This document shows positions 56,094 to 64,000 of a DNA stretch of 64,000 nucleotides, one piece after another. The stretch lies in contig NZ_JAAOIE010000003.1 of NCBI RefSeq assembly GCF_011326755.1, forward strand, positions 222,710 to 286,709. Reading direction: 5' to 3'. The translations under genes and the position numbers were made by a program. Source of the stretch: Cochlodiniinecator piscidefendens (GTDB lineage Bacteria; Pseudomonadota; Alphaproteobacteria; Rhodobacterales; Rhodobacteraceae). The notes under the pieces were generated by a model, which searched no databases, was not told where the DNA came from, and was given only the letters and a program-made list of their open reading frames with translations. Each line of letters begins with the position of its first letter. Within the stretch, counting starts at the first letter, position 1.

Positions 56094-57191
56094 ATGGGCT
56101 TTAAGATGGGTATCGTCGGTTTGCCGAATGTTGGGAAATCGACCCTCTTTAACGCGCTGACAAAAACAGCGGCTGCGCAGGCGGCGAATTTCCCGTTCTG
56201 CACCATTGAACCAAACGTCGGTGAGGTTGCTGTGCCCGATGCGCGGTTGGACACGTTGGCGGAAATCGCTGGATCAAAGCAGATCATTCCAACACGCATG
56301 ACCTTTGTTGACATTGCGGGTCTGGTGAAAGGCGCGTCAAAAGGCGAAGGCTTGGGCAACCAGTTTTTAGCCAATATCCGTGAAACTGACGCGATCGCAC
56401 ATGTACTGCGCTGTTTCGAAGACGGCGACGTTACCCATGTTGATGGCCGAGTGAACCCAGTTGAAGACGCTGAAGTCATCGAAATGGAATTGATGCTCGC
56501 GGATATGGAGTCGATTGAAAAACGGCTTAAGAATATCGTACGCAAGATCAAAGGTGGCGACAAAGAAGCGGTGCAGCAGCAACGCCTGTTGCAAACCGCT
56601 TTGGACACGCTTGAGGCAGGGAAACCGGCACGCACGGTTGAGGTTGACGAAGACGATCTTAAGGCATGGAATATGCTGCAACTTTTGACGTCTAAGCCCA
56701 TTTTGTATGTGTGCAATGTCGACGAAGGGTCAGCATCAGAAGGCAACGACCATTCCGCAGCTGTCGCTGAAATGGCCGCTAAGCAGGGTGCGGCTTCGGT
56801 CGTGATTTCCGCGCAGATCGAAGAAGAAATCAGCCAGCTCGAAGAAGACGAAGCCGAGATGTTCTTGACGGAAATGGGTCTGGAAGAAGCAGGTCTAGAC
56901 CGGTTGATCCGTGCTGGGTACGAATTGTTGAAATTGGAAACCTACTTTACCGTTGGGCCAAAAGAAGCACGCGCTTGGACGATCAAAGCGGGGACATTGG
57001 CCCCACAGGCCGCCGGTGTCATTCATGGTGACTTTGAACGCGGATTTATCCGGGCAGAAACAACAGCCTATGACGACTTTGTTCAGTTCAAAGGCGAGTC
57101 TGGGGCAAAAGAAGCAGGCAAAATGCGGATCGAAGGGAAAAGCTATCTCGTAAAAGATGGCGATGTGATGCATTTCTTGTTTAATACCTAA
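56094..57191 (+). CDS. ychF: YchF, ribosome-binding ATPase
   Basis: 365 residues from ATG 56094 (MGFKMGIVGLPNVGKSTLFNAL), with GGAG upstream; the open frame begins 11 codons earlier. The P-loop GLPNVGKST starts near residue 9 and DIAGLVKGASKGEGLGNQFL is the switch region. The NKxD position reads NVDE, which is the known reason YchF prefers ATP over GTP. A C-terminal TGS domain ends RIEGKSYLVKDGDVMHFLFN. Associated with translation and stress response. It is followed by a terminator. Confidence 0.97.
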   Translation: MGFKMGIVGLPNVGKSTLFNALTKTAAAQAANFPFCTIEPNVGEVAVPDARLDTLAEIAGSKQIIPTRMTFVDIAGLVKGASKGEGLGNQFLANIRETDAIAHVLRCFEDGDVTHVDGRVNPVEDAEVIEMELMLADMESIEKRLKNIVRKIKGGDKEAVQQQRLLQTALDTLEAGKPARTVEVDEDDLKAWNMLQLLTSKPILYVCNVDEGSASEGNDHSAAVAEMAAKQGAASVVISAQIEEEISQLEEDEAEMFLTEMGLEEAGLDRLIRAGYELLKLETYFTVGPKEARAWTIKAGTLAPQAAGVIHGDFERGFIRAETTAYDDFVQFKGESGAKEAGKMRIEGKSYLVKDGDVMHFLFNT

Positions 57192-57208
57192 AATTTGCAA
57201 CGATCCTT

Positions 57209-57236
57209 AAAAGGCGCCCAGTTGGGCGCTTTTTTT
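57209..57236 (+). terminator. Terminator after ychF
   Basis: GCGCCC (57214-57219) and GGGCGC (57224-57229) extended by A and T runs, loop AGTT, seven T following. Eighteen bases after the ychF stop. Confidence 0.93.
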
Positions 57237-57328
57237 GTTTCTGCGTCAAAGATGCAAGTTGAGCAATCATCGCTTGTTGCGCGGGGCAGAGCGTTTTATG
57301 TGAGAACAAACAACGATGGACAGGCCCC

Positions 57329-59110
57329 ATGGCACGTAACGATAATTCAAACCCTGAAGAACGTGAAAAGTCAAAAACAGTTGGCCCAATGCGGGGACTG
57401 ATCCCTTATTTGCTGCCCTATAAGGGATGGGTTGCGCTGACATTATTGGCATTGATCGCGACTGCTGGGTTATCTTTGACGTTACCTTTGGCGGTACGCC
57501 GGGTTATCGATGGCTTTAACGCTGATGATATCGCTCTGCTGGACCAGTACTTTTTCGCAGCGTTGGTGATTGCTATGCTGTTGGCGCTCGGAACAGGGCT
57601 GCGGTATTACATGGTGACAAAGCTCGGGGAACGGGTGGTTTCCGATATTCGAAAAGCCGTTTTCGCACGAGTCATTTCACTGTCCTCTGGATTTTACGAT
57701 ACGGTGATGTCTGGCGAGGTTTTATCGCGCATTACCACTGATACTACGCTAATTTTGTCCGTAATTGGGTCGTCTATTTCTGTGGCACTGCGCAATGTGC
57801 TGCTGTTCTTTGGCGGGATAATCTTGATGCTCTTTACCAGCGCAAAACTGACCGGGCTTGTGTTGCTTATTGTGCCGATGGTATTGATACCGATCATCGT
57901 ATTGGGGCGGCGCCTGCGCAATCTAAGCCGCGAAAATCAAGATTGGATCGCGCAGAGTTCTGGTTCAGCTTCCGAAGCGCTGTTATCTGTTCAAACCGTT
58001 CAGGCGTTCACGCATGAAAAGCTGTCATCTGATGATTTTTCTGCCGTGACTGAACGGGCATACGAATCTTCTAAAGCGCGTATCGGAACGCGTGCTGTGA
58101 TGACTGTGATTGTTATCTTTCTGATATTTACGGGTGTGGTTGGTGTGCTGTGGGTTGGAGCGCGTGATGTGCGGGCCGATATTATGTCCCCCGGCGCATT
58201 GGTCCAGTTCGTGATTTACGCGGTTATGACGGCCGGCGCTGTAGGGGCTTTATCCGAAATTTGGGGTGAATTGCAGCGTGCCGCGGGCGCGACAGAACGT
58301 TTGGTCGAACTTTTGAATACCGATGATCCAGTTCAGGATCAATCGAACCCTGTTGCTTTGCCGTGTCCTGTAAAAGGCGAAGTTTCCTTTAAAGGCGTCT
58401 CATTCCATTACCCAACACGACCTCAGCAATCTGCGTTGAACAAAGTTAGTTTTACAGTGAAAGCCGGAGAAACTGTTGCTTTGGTCGGTCCATCAGGGGC
58501 TGGTAAATCTACGATTTTGCAATTGATCCAACGTTTTTATGATCCGAGTTCGGGTCAAATTTCTTTGGATGGTGTCGATGTCGCACAAGCAGAACGAACA
58601 GCGGTTCGTGGCGCGATCGCTCTTGTTCCGCAGGATCCTGTCATCTTTGCGATGTCCGCCCGAGAAAATATCCGCTTTGGCCGTCCCGAGGCAAGCAACG
58701 CAGAGGTCGAAGTCGCAGCCAAGGCTGCGGCTGCACATGAATTCCTAAGTGCCTTGCCTGATGGGTATGATACCTACGTTGGTGAACGTGGTGTCATGTT
58801 GTCTGGCGGCCAAAAGCAAAGGATTGCAATTGCGCGGGCCATTTTACGCGACGCCCCTTTGTTGCTATTGGACGAAGCGACGTCAGCACTCGATGCCGAA
58901 AGCGAACGCGCCGTGCAGCAGGCCGTTGAAGAAATGTCAGAAAATAGAACCACTTTGATTGTCGCGCATCGGTTGGCAACGGTGAAACGGGCTGATCGTA
59001 TTTTGGTGTTTGAGGACGGGAAAATCGTTGCCGAAGGAACCCATGAGGCGCTTGTAGACGAGGGTGGATTATACGCACGACTGGCGCGTCTTCAGTTTAC
59101 CGAAGGGTAA
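57329..59110 (+). CDS. ABC exporter, fused permease and ATPase
   Basis: 593-residue half-transporter of MsbA/exporter type. The membrane part (about 25-330) has six spans. The nucleotide-binding domain (about 350-590) has Walker A GPSGAGKST, Q-loop LVPQDPVIFAMS, signature LSGGQKQRIAIARA, Walker B LLLLDEATSALD and the switch His in IVAHRL. It works as a homodimer, flipping lipids or exporting small molecules. Substrate unknown; no partner gene is adjacent. Confidence 0.93.
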   Translation: MARNDNSNPEEREKSKTVGPMRGLIPYLLPYKGWVALTLLALIATAGLSLTLPLAVRRVIDGFNADDIALLDQYFFAALVIAMLLALGTGLRYYMVTKLGERVVSDIRKAVFARVISLSSGFYDTVMSGEVLSRITTDTTLILSVIGSSISVALRNVLLFFGGIILMLFTSAKLTGLVLLIVPMVLIPIIVLGRRLRNLSRENQDWIAQSSGSASEALLSVQTVQAFTHEKLSSDDFSAVTERAYESSKARIGTRAVMTVIVIFLIFTGVVGVLWVGARDVRADIMSPGALVQFVIYAVMTAGAVGALSEIWGELQRAAGATERLVELLNTDDPVQDQSNPVALPCPVKGEVSFKGVSFHYPTRPQQSALNKVSFTVKAGETVALVGPSGAGKSTILQLIQRFYDPSSGQISLDGVDVAQAERTAVRGAIALVPQDPVIFAMSARENIRFGRPEASNAEVEVAAKAAAAHEFLSALPDGYDTYVGERGVMLSGGQKQRIAIARAILRDAPLLLLDEATSALDAESERAVQQAVEEMSENRTTLIVAHRLATVKRADRILVFEDGKIVAEGTHEALVDEGGLYARLARLQFTEG

Positions 59111-59211
59111 GCTAAACTAAAATTTCGTAGCGTTAGACTTGCGGTAGAGGCATTTCCGTCCCATCCTTGGATCAAATAAGATCCTAAAAAGGATGTAGGG
59201 GAGATGACCGC

Positions 59212-61104
59212 ATGAGCAAATTTGCGACAGTGGCCGATCGCGATGCGATAGAAGCCGAAAAAACATGGGAAGATCGTAATGTTCCCAAAACGCTGTACGA
59301 GTTTTTAAAATCCGCGCGTGACCAATATGGTGATCGGAATGCGGTCAGTTACCAAATTACATCCGGAGCCAAGGATAAGGCGGAGACTCTAAGTTGGATT
59401 GATGTCTTTGATCGTGCTGTGCAGGCCGCTAATATGTTTCGTAGCCTAGGTATCGGTGAAAAAGACGTCGTCGCCTATTTGCTACCCAACGCGAATGAAA
59501 CTGTTGATACATTGCTGGGCGGGGCCATTGCGGGCATCGCAAATCCTATTAACCCGCTTTTGGAAGCTGAACAAATAGCGGCTATCCTGCGTGAAACCGG
59601 GGCGACTGTTCTTGTTACGCTAAAGGCTTTTCCTAAAACCGACGTTCCACAAAAAGCTGCCGAAGCTTTGAAAATGGCGCCGGGCGTTAAAACCGTTCTT
59701 GAAGTTGATCTTCTGAAATATCTATCTCCGCCAAAAAGTTGGATTGTGCCGCTAATCAGGCCCAAAAATCCGGTTACGCATTCGGCGCGGGTGTTGGATT
59801 TCAGTAAAGAAATGGCCAAGCAAAATAAAACGCTAGATTTTGCCGACAGCACTGGTGATCGCGTTGCGGCCTATTTTCATACGGGCGGGACGACAGGAAT
59901 GCCCAAGGTTGCGCAGCATAAGTATTCAGGAATGGTGTATAACGGGTGGCTGGGTCACCGTTTGCTCTTTGAATCCCATGATGTGATTATCTGCCCATTG
60001 CCGCTGTTTCACGTTTTTGCCGTTTATCCAATTCTGATGTCGATGATTGCTTCTGGCGCCCATGTCGTGTTTCCGACACCGGCGGGTTACCGAGGGGATG
60101 GCGTTTTCGATAACTTCTGGAAATTGATCGAACGTTGGGGCGTGACCTTTATGATTACCGTGCCAACTGCGCTATCGGCTTTGATGCAACGGCCTGTCGA
60201 TGCAGATATTTCGTCCCTACGGAATGCGTTTTCTGGTTCAGCCCCATTGCCAATAGAGCTGTTTAACCGGTTTCAGGATGCCACCGGAATTGAAGTTGTC
60301 GAAGGTTATGGACTGACAGAGGCGACCTGTCTGGTTTCATGTAATCCGCCAGATGGTGCGCGCAAAGTTGGGTCGGTTGGCGTACCATTTCCCTATACCG
60401 ATGTGAAAATTCTACGCCAGGCACCGGACGGGCCGCAGCAATGTGACACTGACGAAATTGGTGAAATTTGTATTGATAACATCGGGGTGTTTGCCGGATC
60501 TACTTATACTGAAACAGACAAGAACCATGATCTGTTCCACAATGATGTTTACCTTCGTACCGGTGATCTTGGACGCATTGATGAAGATGGGTATTTGTGG
60601 ATCACTGGCCGAGCCAAGGATTTGATCATTCGCGGTGGACATAACATTGATCCCGCTGAGATCGAAGAGGCGCTGGCCGGTCATGAGGCCGTTGCGTTTG
60701 TTGGGGCGATTGGGCAACCGGACGCCCACGCTGGGGAAATCCCATGTGCCTATGTGGAATTGATTGATGGGGCGGTGGTGACAGAGGCAGAGCTATTGGC
60801 CTATGCAAACGAAACCGTCCACGAACGAGCTGCGCGCCCCAAACATGTTGAAATATTGCCAGAGCTTCCAAAGACAGCTGTGGGTAAGGTGTTTAAACCT
60901 GATCTGCGTAAGATGGCGATTACGCGGGTCTATAACGATGCGCTTTCTAAATCAGGGATCGATGCTGAAATCGTAAGCGTTTTGGACAGTAAAAAGCGCG
61001 GTCTGGTTGCTCAGATTAATAAAGATGGGTCATCCTCCGACGAAGAGATAACCAAGTGCTTAGGCCAATTTGTGCGGCCGTGGGAATGGGCCGCCGACAA
61101 ATAG
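59212..61104 (+). CDS. Acyl-CoA synthetase (AMP-binding)
   Basis: 630 residues of the ANL adenylating superfamily. The ATP-binding loop is YFHTGGTTGMPKVAQHKYSG; the following blocks are VVEGYGLTEATCLVSCNPP, YLRTGDLGRIDEDGYLWITGRAKDLIIRGGHNIDPAEIE and the C-terminal acylation lysine in LPKTAVGKVFKPDLRK. Length and the 60-residue N-terminal extension fit the acyl-CoA synthetases that activate fatty acids or related carboxylic acids. It would feed the beta-oxidation operon at 44-52 kb, which is inference. No terminator directly precedes it. Confidence 0.93.
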   Translation: MSKFATVADRDAIEAEKTWEDRNVPKTLYEFLKSARDQYGDRNAVSYQITSGAKDKAETLSWIDVFDRAVQAANMFRSLGIGEKDVVAYLLPNANETVDTLLGGAIAGIANPINPLLEAEQIAAILRETGATVLVTLKAFPKTDVPQKAAEALKMAPGVKTVLEVDLLKYLSPPKSWIVPLIRPKNPVTHSARVLDFSKEMAKQNKTLDFADSTGDRVAAYFHTGGTTGMPKVAQHKYSGMVYNGWLGHRLLFESHDVIICPLPLFHVFAVYPILMSMIASGAHVVFPTPAGYRGDGVFDNFWKLIERWGVTFMITVPTALSALMQRPVDADISSLRNAFSGSAPLPIELFNRFQDATGIEVVEGYGLTEATCLVSCNPPDGARKVGSVGVPFPYTDVKILRQAPDGPQQCDTDEIGEICIDNIGVFAGSTYTETDKNHDLFHNDVYLRTGDLGRIDEDGYLWITGRAKDLIIRGGHNIDPAEIEEALAGHEAVAFVGAIGQPDAHAGEIPCAYVELIDGAVVTEAELLAYANETVHERAARPKHVEILPELPKTAVGKVFKPDLRKMAITRVYNDALSKSGIDAEIVSVLDSKKRGLVAQINKDGSSSDEEITKCLGQFVRPWEWAADK

Positions 61105-61112
61105 AAACCAAT

Positions 61113-61142
61113 GCTAGCCGCCTCAAAAATTAGGTGGCTAGC
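61113..61142. terminator. Hairpin between acyl-CoA synthetase and DUF1772 gene
   Basis: GCTAGCCGCCT pairs with AGGTGGCTAGC, one G-T wobble, over an eight-base loop. It lies between two convergent genes but lacks a T run on either side, so it may halt transcription only weakly. Confidence 0.6.
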
Positions 61143-61177
61143 AACTCCGCCAAGAAACAGTTTGGCCGCTATTTGGT

Positions 61178-61675
61178 TTACCGCTTCAGTTTTAAAGAAC
61201 CATAGGCCGCCAGCAAGAAAGATAATCCGGAGGCGACAGTGCGGATTCGATTCCAAAACTGCCATTCCGGCGAATATTCCGCCCATATTTTCTCTGCATC
61301 TGAAATATTGTCTGGCACGTGTTGGATGGCCAATGCTTCGTTCATTGGGACATTGACTGACATGGTTAGGATGAGACCAAAGAAAAAATAGATCGTCGCA
61401 CTGGCAGTGAAATAATATGCGCTCACTGCGAATTGCTGACGCCATAATACCAATGCGGTTATGGCGAGAAGCACAGGGGTTCCAAAAAACGCCGGGGCGA
61501 AGACGGCGTTCCTAACAGAGCCGTTCATTGCCTGCATGGCCTGAATTGCGATGCGAGGATCAGTTGCATCTAAACCCCACATTGTTGAACAAATCCAAGC
61601 GTAGAAAAAACCGAATATAGCTGCACTGAGCAACAACGACGAAAGAATGAGTGGTGTTGTAATATGGCGTAGCAT
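61178..61675 (-). CDS. DUF1772 (anthrone oxygenase-like) membrane protein
   Basis: 165 residues from the ATG ending at 61675 (MLRHITTPLILSSLLLSAAIFG); a longer frame extends across the divergent regulator and is rejected. Four membrane spans are visible, with IAIQAMQAMNGSVRNAVFAPAFFG and NVPMNEALAIQHVP, the pattern of DUF1772. Some fungal relatives are anthrone oxygenases; the bacterial function is not known. It is read away from a TetR-type gene, which probably regulates it. Confidence 0.85.
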   Translation of the reverse strand: MLRHITTPLILSSLLLSAAIFGFFYAWICSTMWGLDATDPRIAIQAMQAMNGSVRNAVFAPAFFGTPVLLAITALVLWRQQFAVSAYYFTASATIYFFFGLILTMSVNVPMNEALAIQHVPDNISDAEKIWAEYSPEWQFWNRIRTVASGLSFLLAAYGSLKLKR

Positions 61676-61694
61676 AATATTTTCCGTATAGATG

Positions 61695-61728
61695 TGTACG
61701 TTTGCGATTATCCGTAATGGTGTGTACA
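61695..61728. promoter_or_regulatory. Candidate TetR operator between divergent genes
   Basis: TGTAC (61695-61699) and GTACA (61724-61728) form an inverted repeat 24 bases apart in the 83-base gap between the DUF1772 gene and the tetR gene. The arms are short; this is a suggestion based on placement. Confidence 0.35.
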
Positions 61729-61758
61729 GTAAATGGCAAGGGAAATTTGGAGACATCC

Positions 61759-62349
61759 GTGAAAGACGAAACGAAGAAAAACCGACATGAAGCGATAAGA
61801 GACGCGGCTTATACGATTTTATCTGAGAAGGGATATGATGGGGCGTCAATGCTGAGCATTGCAAAGGCAGCCAAGGCTTCAAATGAAACTCTTTATCGTT
61901 GGTATGGGAATAAACGTGGCCTTTTTGAAAGGTTGGTCCGGGACAATACCATCGAAATTGAACGCATTCTGAATTCGGCGATCACAACGCAGGATGCCCC
62001 TGTTCAGACGTTAGAAAAATTTGCGCCAGTGTTTCTGGCGATGATCCTTGGGGAGCGGGCTATCTTGCTCAATCGCGCCGCGGCCGCTGATCCAACGGGA
62101 GAGTTGGGCGCTGCTATTTCGGCGGGAGGGCGCGAGGTAATTCAGCCGTTGATCGAAAATATCATTCAAGCGGTTGCTCGGGATAAAGGAGGAAATGCCA
62201 AACAGTTGACCACTTGGTTTTTGGGGCTTCTGGTAGGGGATCTACAGATCAAACGGGTGATTGGAGTAATGCCTCTGCCGAGCCAAAAAGAAATAGATGA
62301 GAGGGCGCAATCCGCCCTAAACGTCTTTTTCAAGTTAACCAAACCGTAA
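61759..62349 (+). CDS. TetR-family regulator
   Basis: 196 residues from GTG 61759, with GGAG six bases upstream; the frame is open 19 codons further but that stretch overlaps the operator-like repeat. The N-terminal TetR helix-turn-helix is seen as RDAAYTILSEKGYDGASMLSIAKAAKASNETLYRWYGNKRGLFERLV (about residues 14-60, quoted in part only). The ligand domain follows, with AAADPTGELGAAISAGG in its helices. It is divergent from the DUF1772 gene, its likely target. It ends at a terminator shared with cpaB. Confidence 0.9.
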   Translation: MKDETKKNRHEAIRDAAYTILSEKGYDGASMLSIAKAAKASNETLYRWYGNKRGLFERLVRDNTIEIERILNSAITTQDAPVQTLEKFAPVFLAMILGERAILLNRAAAADPTGELGAAISAGGREVIQPLIENIIQAVARDKGGNAKQLTTWFLGLLVGDLQIKRVIGVMPLPSQKEIDERAQSALNVFFKLTKP

Positions 62350-62357
62350 AGATACCA

Positions 62358-62379
62358 AAAGGCACCCGAAGGTGCCTTT
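62358..62379. terminator. Bidirectional terminator between tetR and cpaB
   Basis: AAAGGCACC pairs with GGTGCCTTT, nine perfect pairs over CGAA, between the convergent genes. Confidence 0.85.
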
Positions 62380-62382
62380 GAG

Positions 62383-63219
62383 TTAGTTTGTACAAGGGAT
62401 CTGGGTGTCGATAACTTCGGCCCCACGCCTTACGCGTGTTGTGCAAACCCGTTCTCGTGCTACTTCGACAACCTGACGTTCTTGAATGCCGAGCAACCGA
62501 TTCTGATCCACTTCGATGACTTCTGCAACCGTCGCATCATTGTTCCCAACAAGTGACAGGGAAAGCCGACCGGTGCTTTGGGCTTGTGCGAGGGCGGCGA
62601 CCTGTTGCGGTGATACCTGTACAGTTACCGTACGAGGAACTTCGTTTTGATCGCGCTCTTCATTTGCGGATTGGTCAATTGCAACGATGCTAACCGCGTT
62701 TTCGATAAGGCGTGTGATTTCCTGTCCATTCCAATCACCTGTCCAGTAAACGTTAACGCGGTGACCAGGACGCAGGAAGCCAGAGACGGCGGTACTGGCG
62801 TCTACATTGACAGTGAAAGCGCTGCTGCCGGACGCAAGCTGAGACATGATACCGGCGATTTCGCCTGGCTCGGTGACTTTTTGTGGAAGAAAGGCTTCGC
62901 TTTCTTCAATCGTACGAAGAGCCTCTCGGAATTCTGGCTGACCTTCTGGGAAGAGGTCGGTAAAGGCCAAAAATGCACCTTCAGGGATTGCATTTTCGGG
63001 CCAGCGAATAGACGCGATGTCTTCGCGGGTGATGCGTTCGCCATACAAAATTTGACGATTTGCGATAAAGACTTCGACCGTAGGAACGATTTGGCGATTG
63101 TTCTGGCGCTCCAGCTCAAGCTGAGCCTGATATGCTCCAACATAGCCTTTCGCCTGATAGACTGCAAAGCCCGCCAGCGCGACACCAAGTAACAAAACTA
63201 ACCCAAAAACAGCGCGCAT
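62383..63219 (-). CDS. cpaB: CpaB/RcpC-type Flp pilus assembly protein
   Basis: 278 residues from the ATG ending at 63219, with AAAGGAC upstream; 25 more codons are open without support. An N-terminal anchor MRAVFGLVLLLGVALAGFAVY is followed by a SAF domain (about 50-125, including VEVFIANRQILYGERITREDIASIRWPE) and by an RcpC/CpaB domain with LRPGHRVNVYWTG. It is a periplasmic component of tad/Flp pilus secretion. The C terminus carries two Cys (RVCTTRVRRG and QIPCTN). It lies downstream of the flp genes. Confidence 0.92.
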   Translation of the reverse strand: MRAVFGLVLLLGVALAGFAVYQAKGYVGAYQAQLELERQNNRQIVPTVEVFIANRQILYGERITREDIASIRWPENAIPEGAFLAFTDLFPEGQPEFREALRTIEESEAFLPQKVTEPGEIAGIMSQLASGSSAFTVNVDASTAVSGFLRPGHRVNVYWTGDWNGQEITRLIENAVSIVAIDQSANEERDQNEVPRTVTVQVSPQQVAALAQAQSTGRLSLSLVGNNDATVAEVIEVDQNRLLGIQERQVVEVARERVCTTRVRRGAEVIDTQIPCTN

Positions 63220-63350
63220 TTTACGTCCTTTCAAACAAATATTAAGCGTGCGAAAAGCACTGGTTGTCCTCAACGTCGCAATAGAATGTGGCAAGATAGA
63301 GGAAACCCAACGGTTTCATTGTGAATTTTCAAAAGCATTTAGTGGAAATG

Positions 63351-63376
63351 CAAAAGGCCGCACAAAAGCGCGGCCT
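63351..63376 (-). terminator. Terminator after the flp gene cluster
   Basis: On the minus strand AGGCCGC, loop, GCGGCCT and then TTTT, about 19 bases after the stop of the first flp gene. It would separate abundant pilin transcripts from cpaB, which then depends on read-through or its own promoter. Confidence 0.85.
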
Positions 63377-63394
63377 CTTGTAAATTTTGGATCG

Positions 63395-63571
63395 TTAGTA
63401 AGTTGCGATACCTTGGCTATCTAACTCGGTAACGATTTCATCGCTGTAGGCCACTGTTTGTGGACCAACTGAGTTGAGAACAGCAAAGCCAAGACCGACG
63501 ATTGCGGCGGTCAGAACAACCCAGTCAACGGTTACTGCACCAGATTCGTCATCTCTGAAGAGTTTCAGCAT
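63395..63571 (-). CDS. flp: Flp family type IVb pilin, divergent copy
   Basis: 58 residues (MLKLFRDDESGAVTVDWVVL). A short basic leader ends in Gly, with prepilin peptidase cleavage expected at SG/AVTVDW, followed by the hydrophobic helix VVLTAAIVGLGFAVLNSVG. The position that is normally Glu5 of mature Flp is Asp here (AVTVDW). The C-terminal tail differs from the other two copies. Frame set by AAGGA nine bases upstream of the ATG; the long open frame beyond it is read-through across the repeat. Confidence 0.93.
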   Translation of the reverse strand: MLKLFRDDESGAVTVDWVVLTAAIVGLGFAVLNSVGPQTVAYSDEIVTELDSQGIATY

Positions 63572-63599
63572 GTTCTTAATCCTTGCTGTAAGAGTTGAA

Positions 63600-63785
63600 T
63601 TAGTAAGTTGTGATGCCGTTAGTATCGAGCTGTGTCGCGATGTTGTCGCCGATAGTTGCAGTCTGCGTACCAACAGCGTTCAATACTGCGAAGCCAAGGC
63701 CAACGATGGCAGCGGTTAGAACAACCCAGTCAACAGTTACTGCGCCAGATTCGTCGTTTTTGAAGTTTTTGAAGAGTTTCAGCAT
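63600..63785 (-). CDS. flp: Flp family type IVb pilin, second copy
   Basis: 61 residues (MLKLFKNFKNDESGAVTVDW), three residues longer in the leader than the copy at 63395. The protein is identical to the copy at 63814; one synonymous base, at 63660, separates their genes. Same cleavage site and Asp variant. The 28-base spacer to the next copy, including the AAGGA ribosome site, is identical between copies. Confidence 0.94.
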   Translation of the reverse strand: MLKLFKNFKNDESGAVTVDWVVLTAAIVGLGFAVLNAVGTQTATIGDNIATQLDTNGITTY

Positions 63786-63813
63786 GTTCTTAATCCTTGC
63801 TGTAAGAGTTGAA

Positions 63814-63999
63814 TTAGTAAGTTGTGATGCCGTTAGTATCGAGCTGTGTCGCGATGTTGTCGCCGATAGTTGCGGTCTGCGTACCAACAGCGTTCAATAC
63901 TGCGAAGCCAAGGCCAACGATGGCAGCGGTTAGAACAACCCAGTCAACAGTTACTGCGCCAGATTCGTCGTTTTTGAAGTTTTTGAAGAGTTTCAGCAT
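63814..63999 (-). CDS. flp: Flp family type IVb pilin, third copy
   Basis: 61 residues, identical in sequence to the protein of the copy at 63600. The ATG is the codon ending at 63999, one base from the window edge, so its ribosome-binding site and promoter are not visible. It is the most upstream of the visible pilin genes on the minus strand. Confidence 0.94.
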   Translation of the reverse strand: MLKLFKNFKNDESGAVTVDWVVLTAAIVGLGFAVLNAVGTQTATIGDNIATQLDTNGITTY

Positions 64000-64000
64000 T

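Larger units (their letters stand above)
63572..63999 (-). repeat. Two 214-base tandem repeat units carrying flp genes
   Basis: Units 63572-63785 and 63786-63999 each hold one flp gene (61 codons) plus a 28-base spacer and differ only at 63660/63874 (A against G on the plus strand, a Thr codon third position). The array may continue past the window edge. Confidence 0.95.

Noticed and set aside
61178..61882. 234-residue reading of the DUF1772 gene with a 69-residue extension
   Set aside because: The extension crosses the start of the divergent tetR gene and has no ribosome-binding site; the DUF1772 span pattern starts at the inner ATG.
63572..63999. Tandem repeats at the end of the window as a CRISPR array or mobile element
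   Set aside because: The 214-base units each carry a complete pilin gene and have no short repeat-spacer structure or transposase.

Overview
The window reads as chromosomal DNA of a marine alphaproteobacterium of the Rhodobacterales (Roseobacter group). The evidence is gene content and order: ybgC-tolQRAB-pal-cpoB-tilS-ftsH in one block, fhs and folD flanking a chorismate mutase, a petP-petR regulator pair, the xseB-ispA-dxs cluster, a Hint-domain protein, and a MerR-headed beta-oxidation operon. There is no sign of phage, insertion sequence, integron, plasmid or CRISPR.

Layout. 1-9.1 kb: end of an unknown gene, then the Tol-Pal envelope cluster running into tilS and ftsH, closed by a perfect palindromic terminator. 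9.2-13.2 kb: a MOSC protein, the folate C1 genes fhs, chorismate mutase and folD, and a tRNA-Leu(CAG). 13.4-15.3 kb: an NDUFA9-like protein converging on uppP. 15.5-22.4 kb: glutamate synthase, gltD and gltB, with a secreted unknown protein lodged between them. 22.4-28.6 kb: an unusual LuxR/alpha-beta-hydrolase fusion, a small membrane protein, mtgA, a GST, queG, an EamA exporter and an anchored unknown. 28.7-32.5 kb: ilvE, petP-petR and a patch of unknown exported or membrane proteins, one interrupted by a stop codon. 32.6-37.5 kb: a deacetylase-family protein, xseB, ispA, dxs and an epimerase. 37.7-41.3 kb: a SulP transporter with a Usp protein, and a YcaQ-type DNA glycosylase. 41.4-43.9 kb: a cobalamin riboswitch controlling a 90-residue unknown protein, a lipoprotein and a Hint protein. 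44-52.7 kb, minus strand: a fatty-acid (or branched-chain acyl-CoA) degradation operon behind two MerR regulators, with a NADAR protein, a GST and a 70-residue unknown inside it. 52.9-62.4 kb: two hotdog thioesterases and a MATE pump, trpA, ychF, an ABC exporter, an acyl-CoA synthetase, and a DUF1772/TetR pair. 62.4-64 kb: cpaB and three tandem flp pilin genes of a tad pilus locus that continues beyond the window.

Most of the window is ordinary housekeeping. The places most worth attention are the fusion regulator whose hydrolase triad looks dismantled (22463-24190), the B12 riboswitch with an orphan target (41385-41873), a shared inverted-repeat motif in front of two unrelated exported proteins (16962-16991 and 41997-42037), the NADAR gene coupled to beta-oxidation (46174-46710), and the recently duplicated flp genes (63572-63999). 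Start codons were often moved inward from the longest open frame, on the basis of ribosome-binding sites and family lengths; this is stated for each gene.
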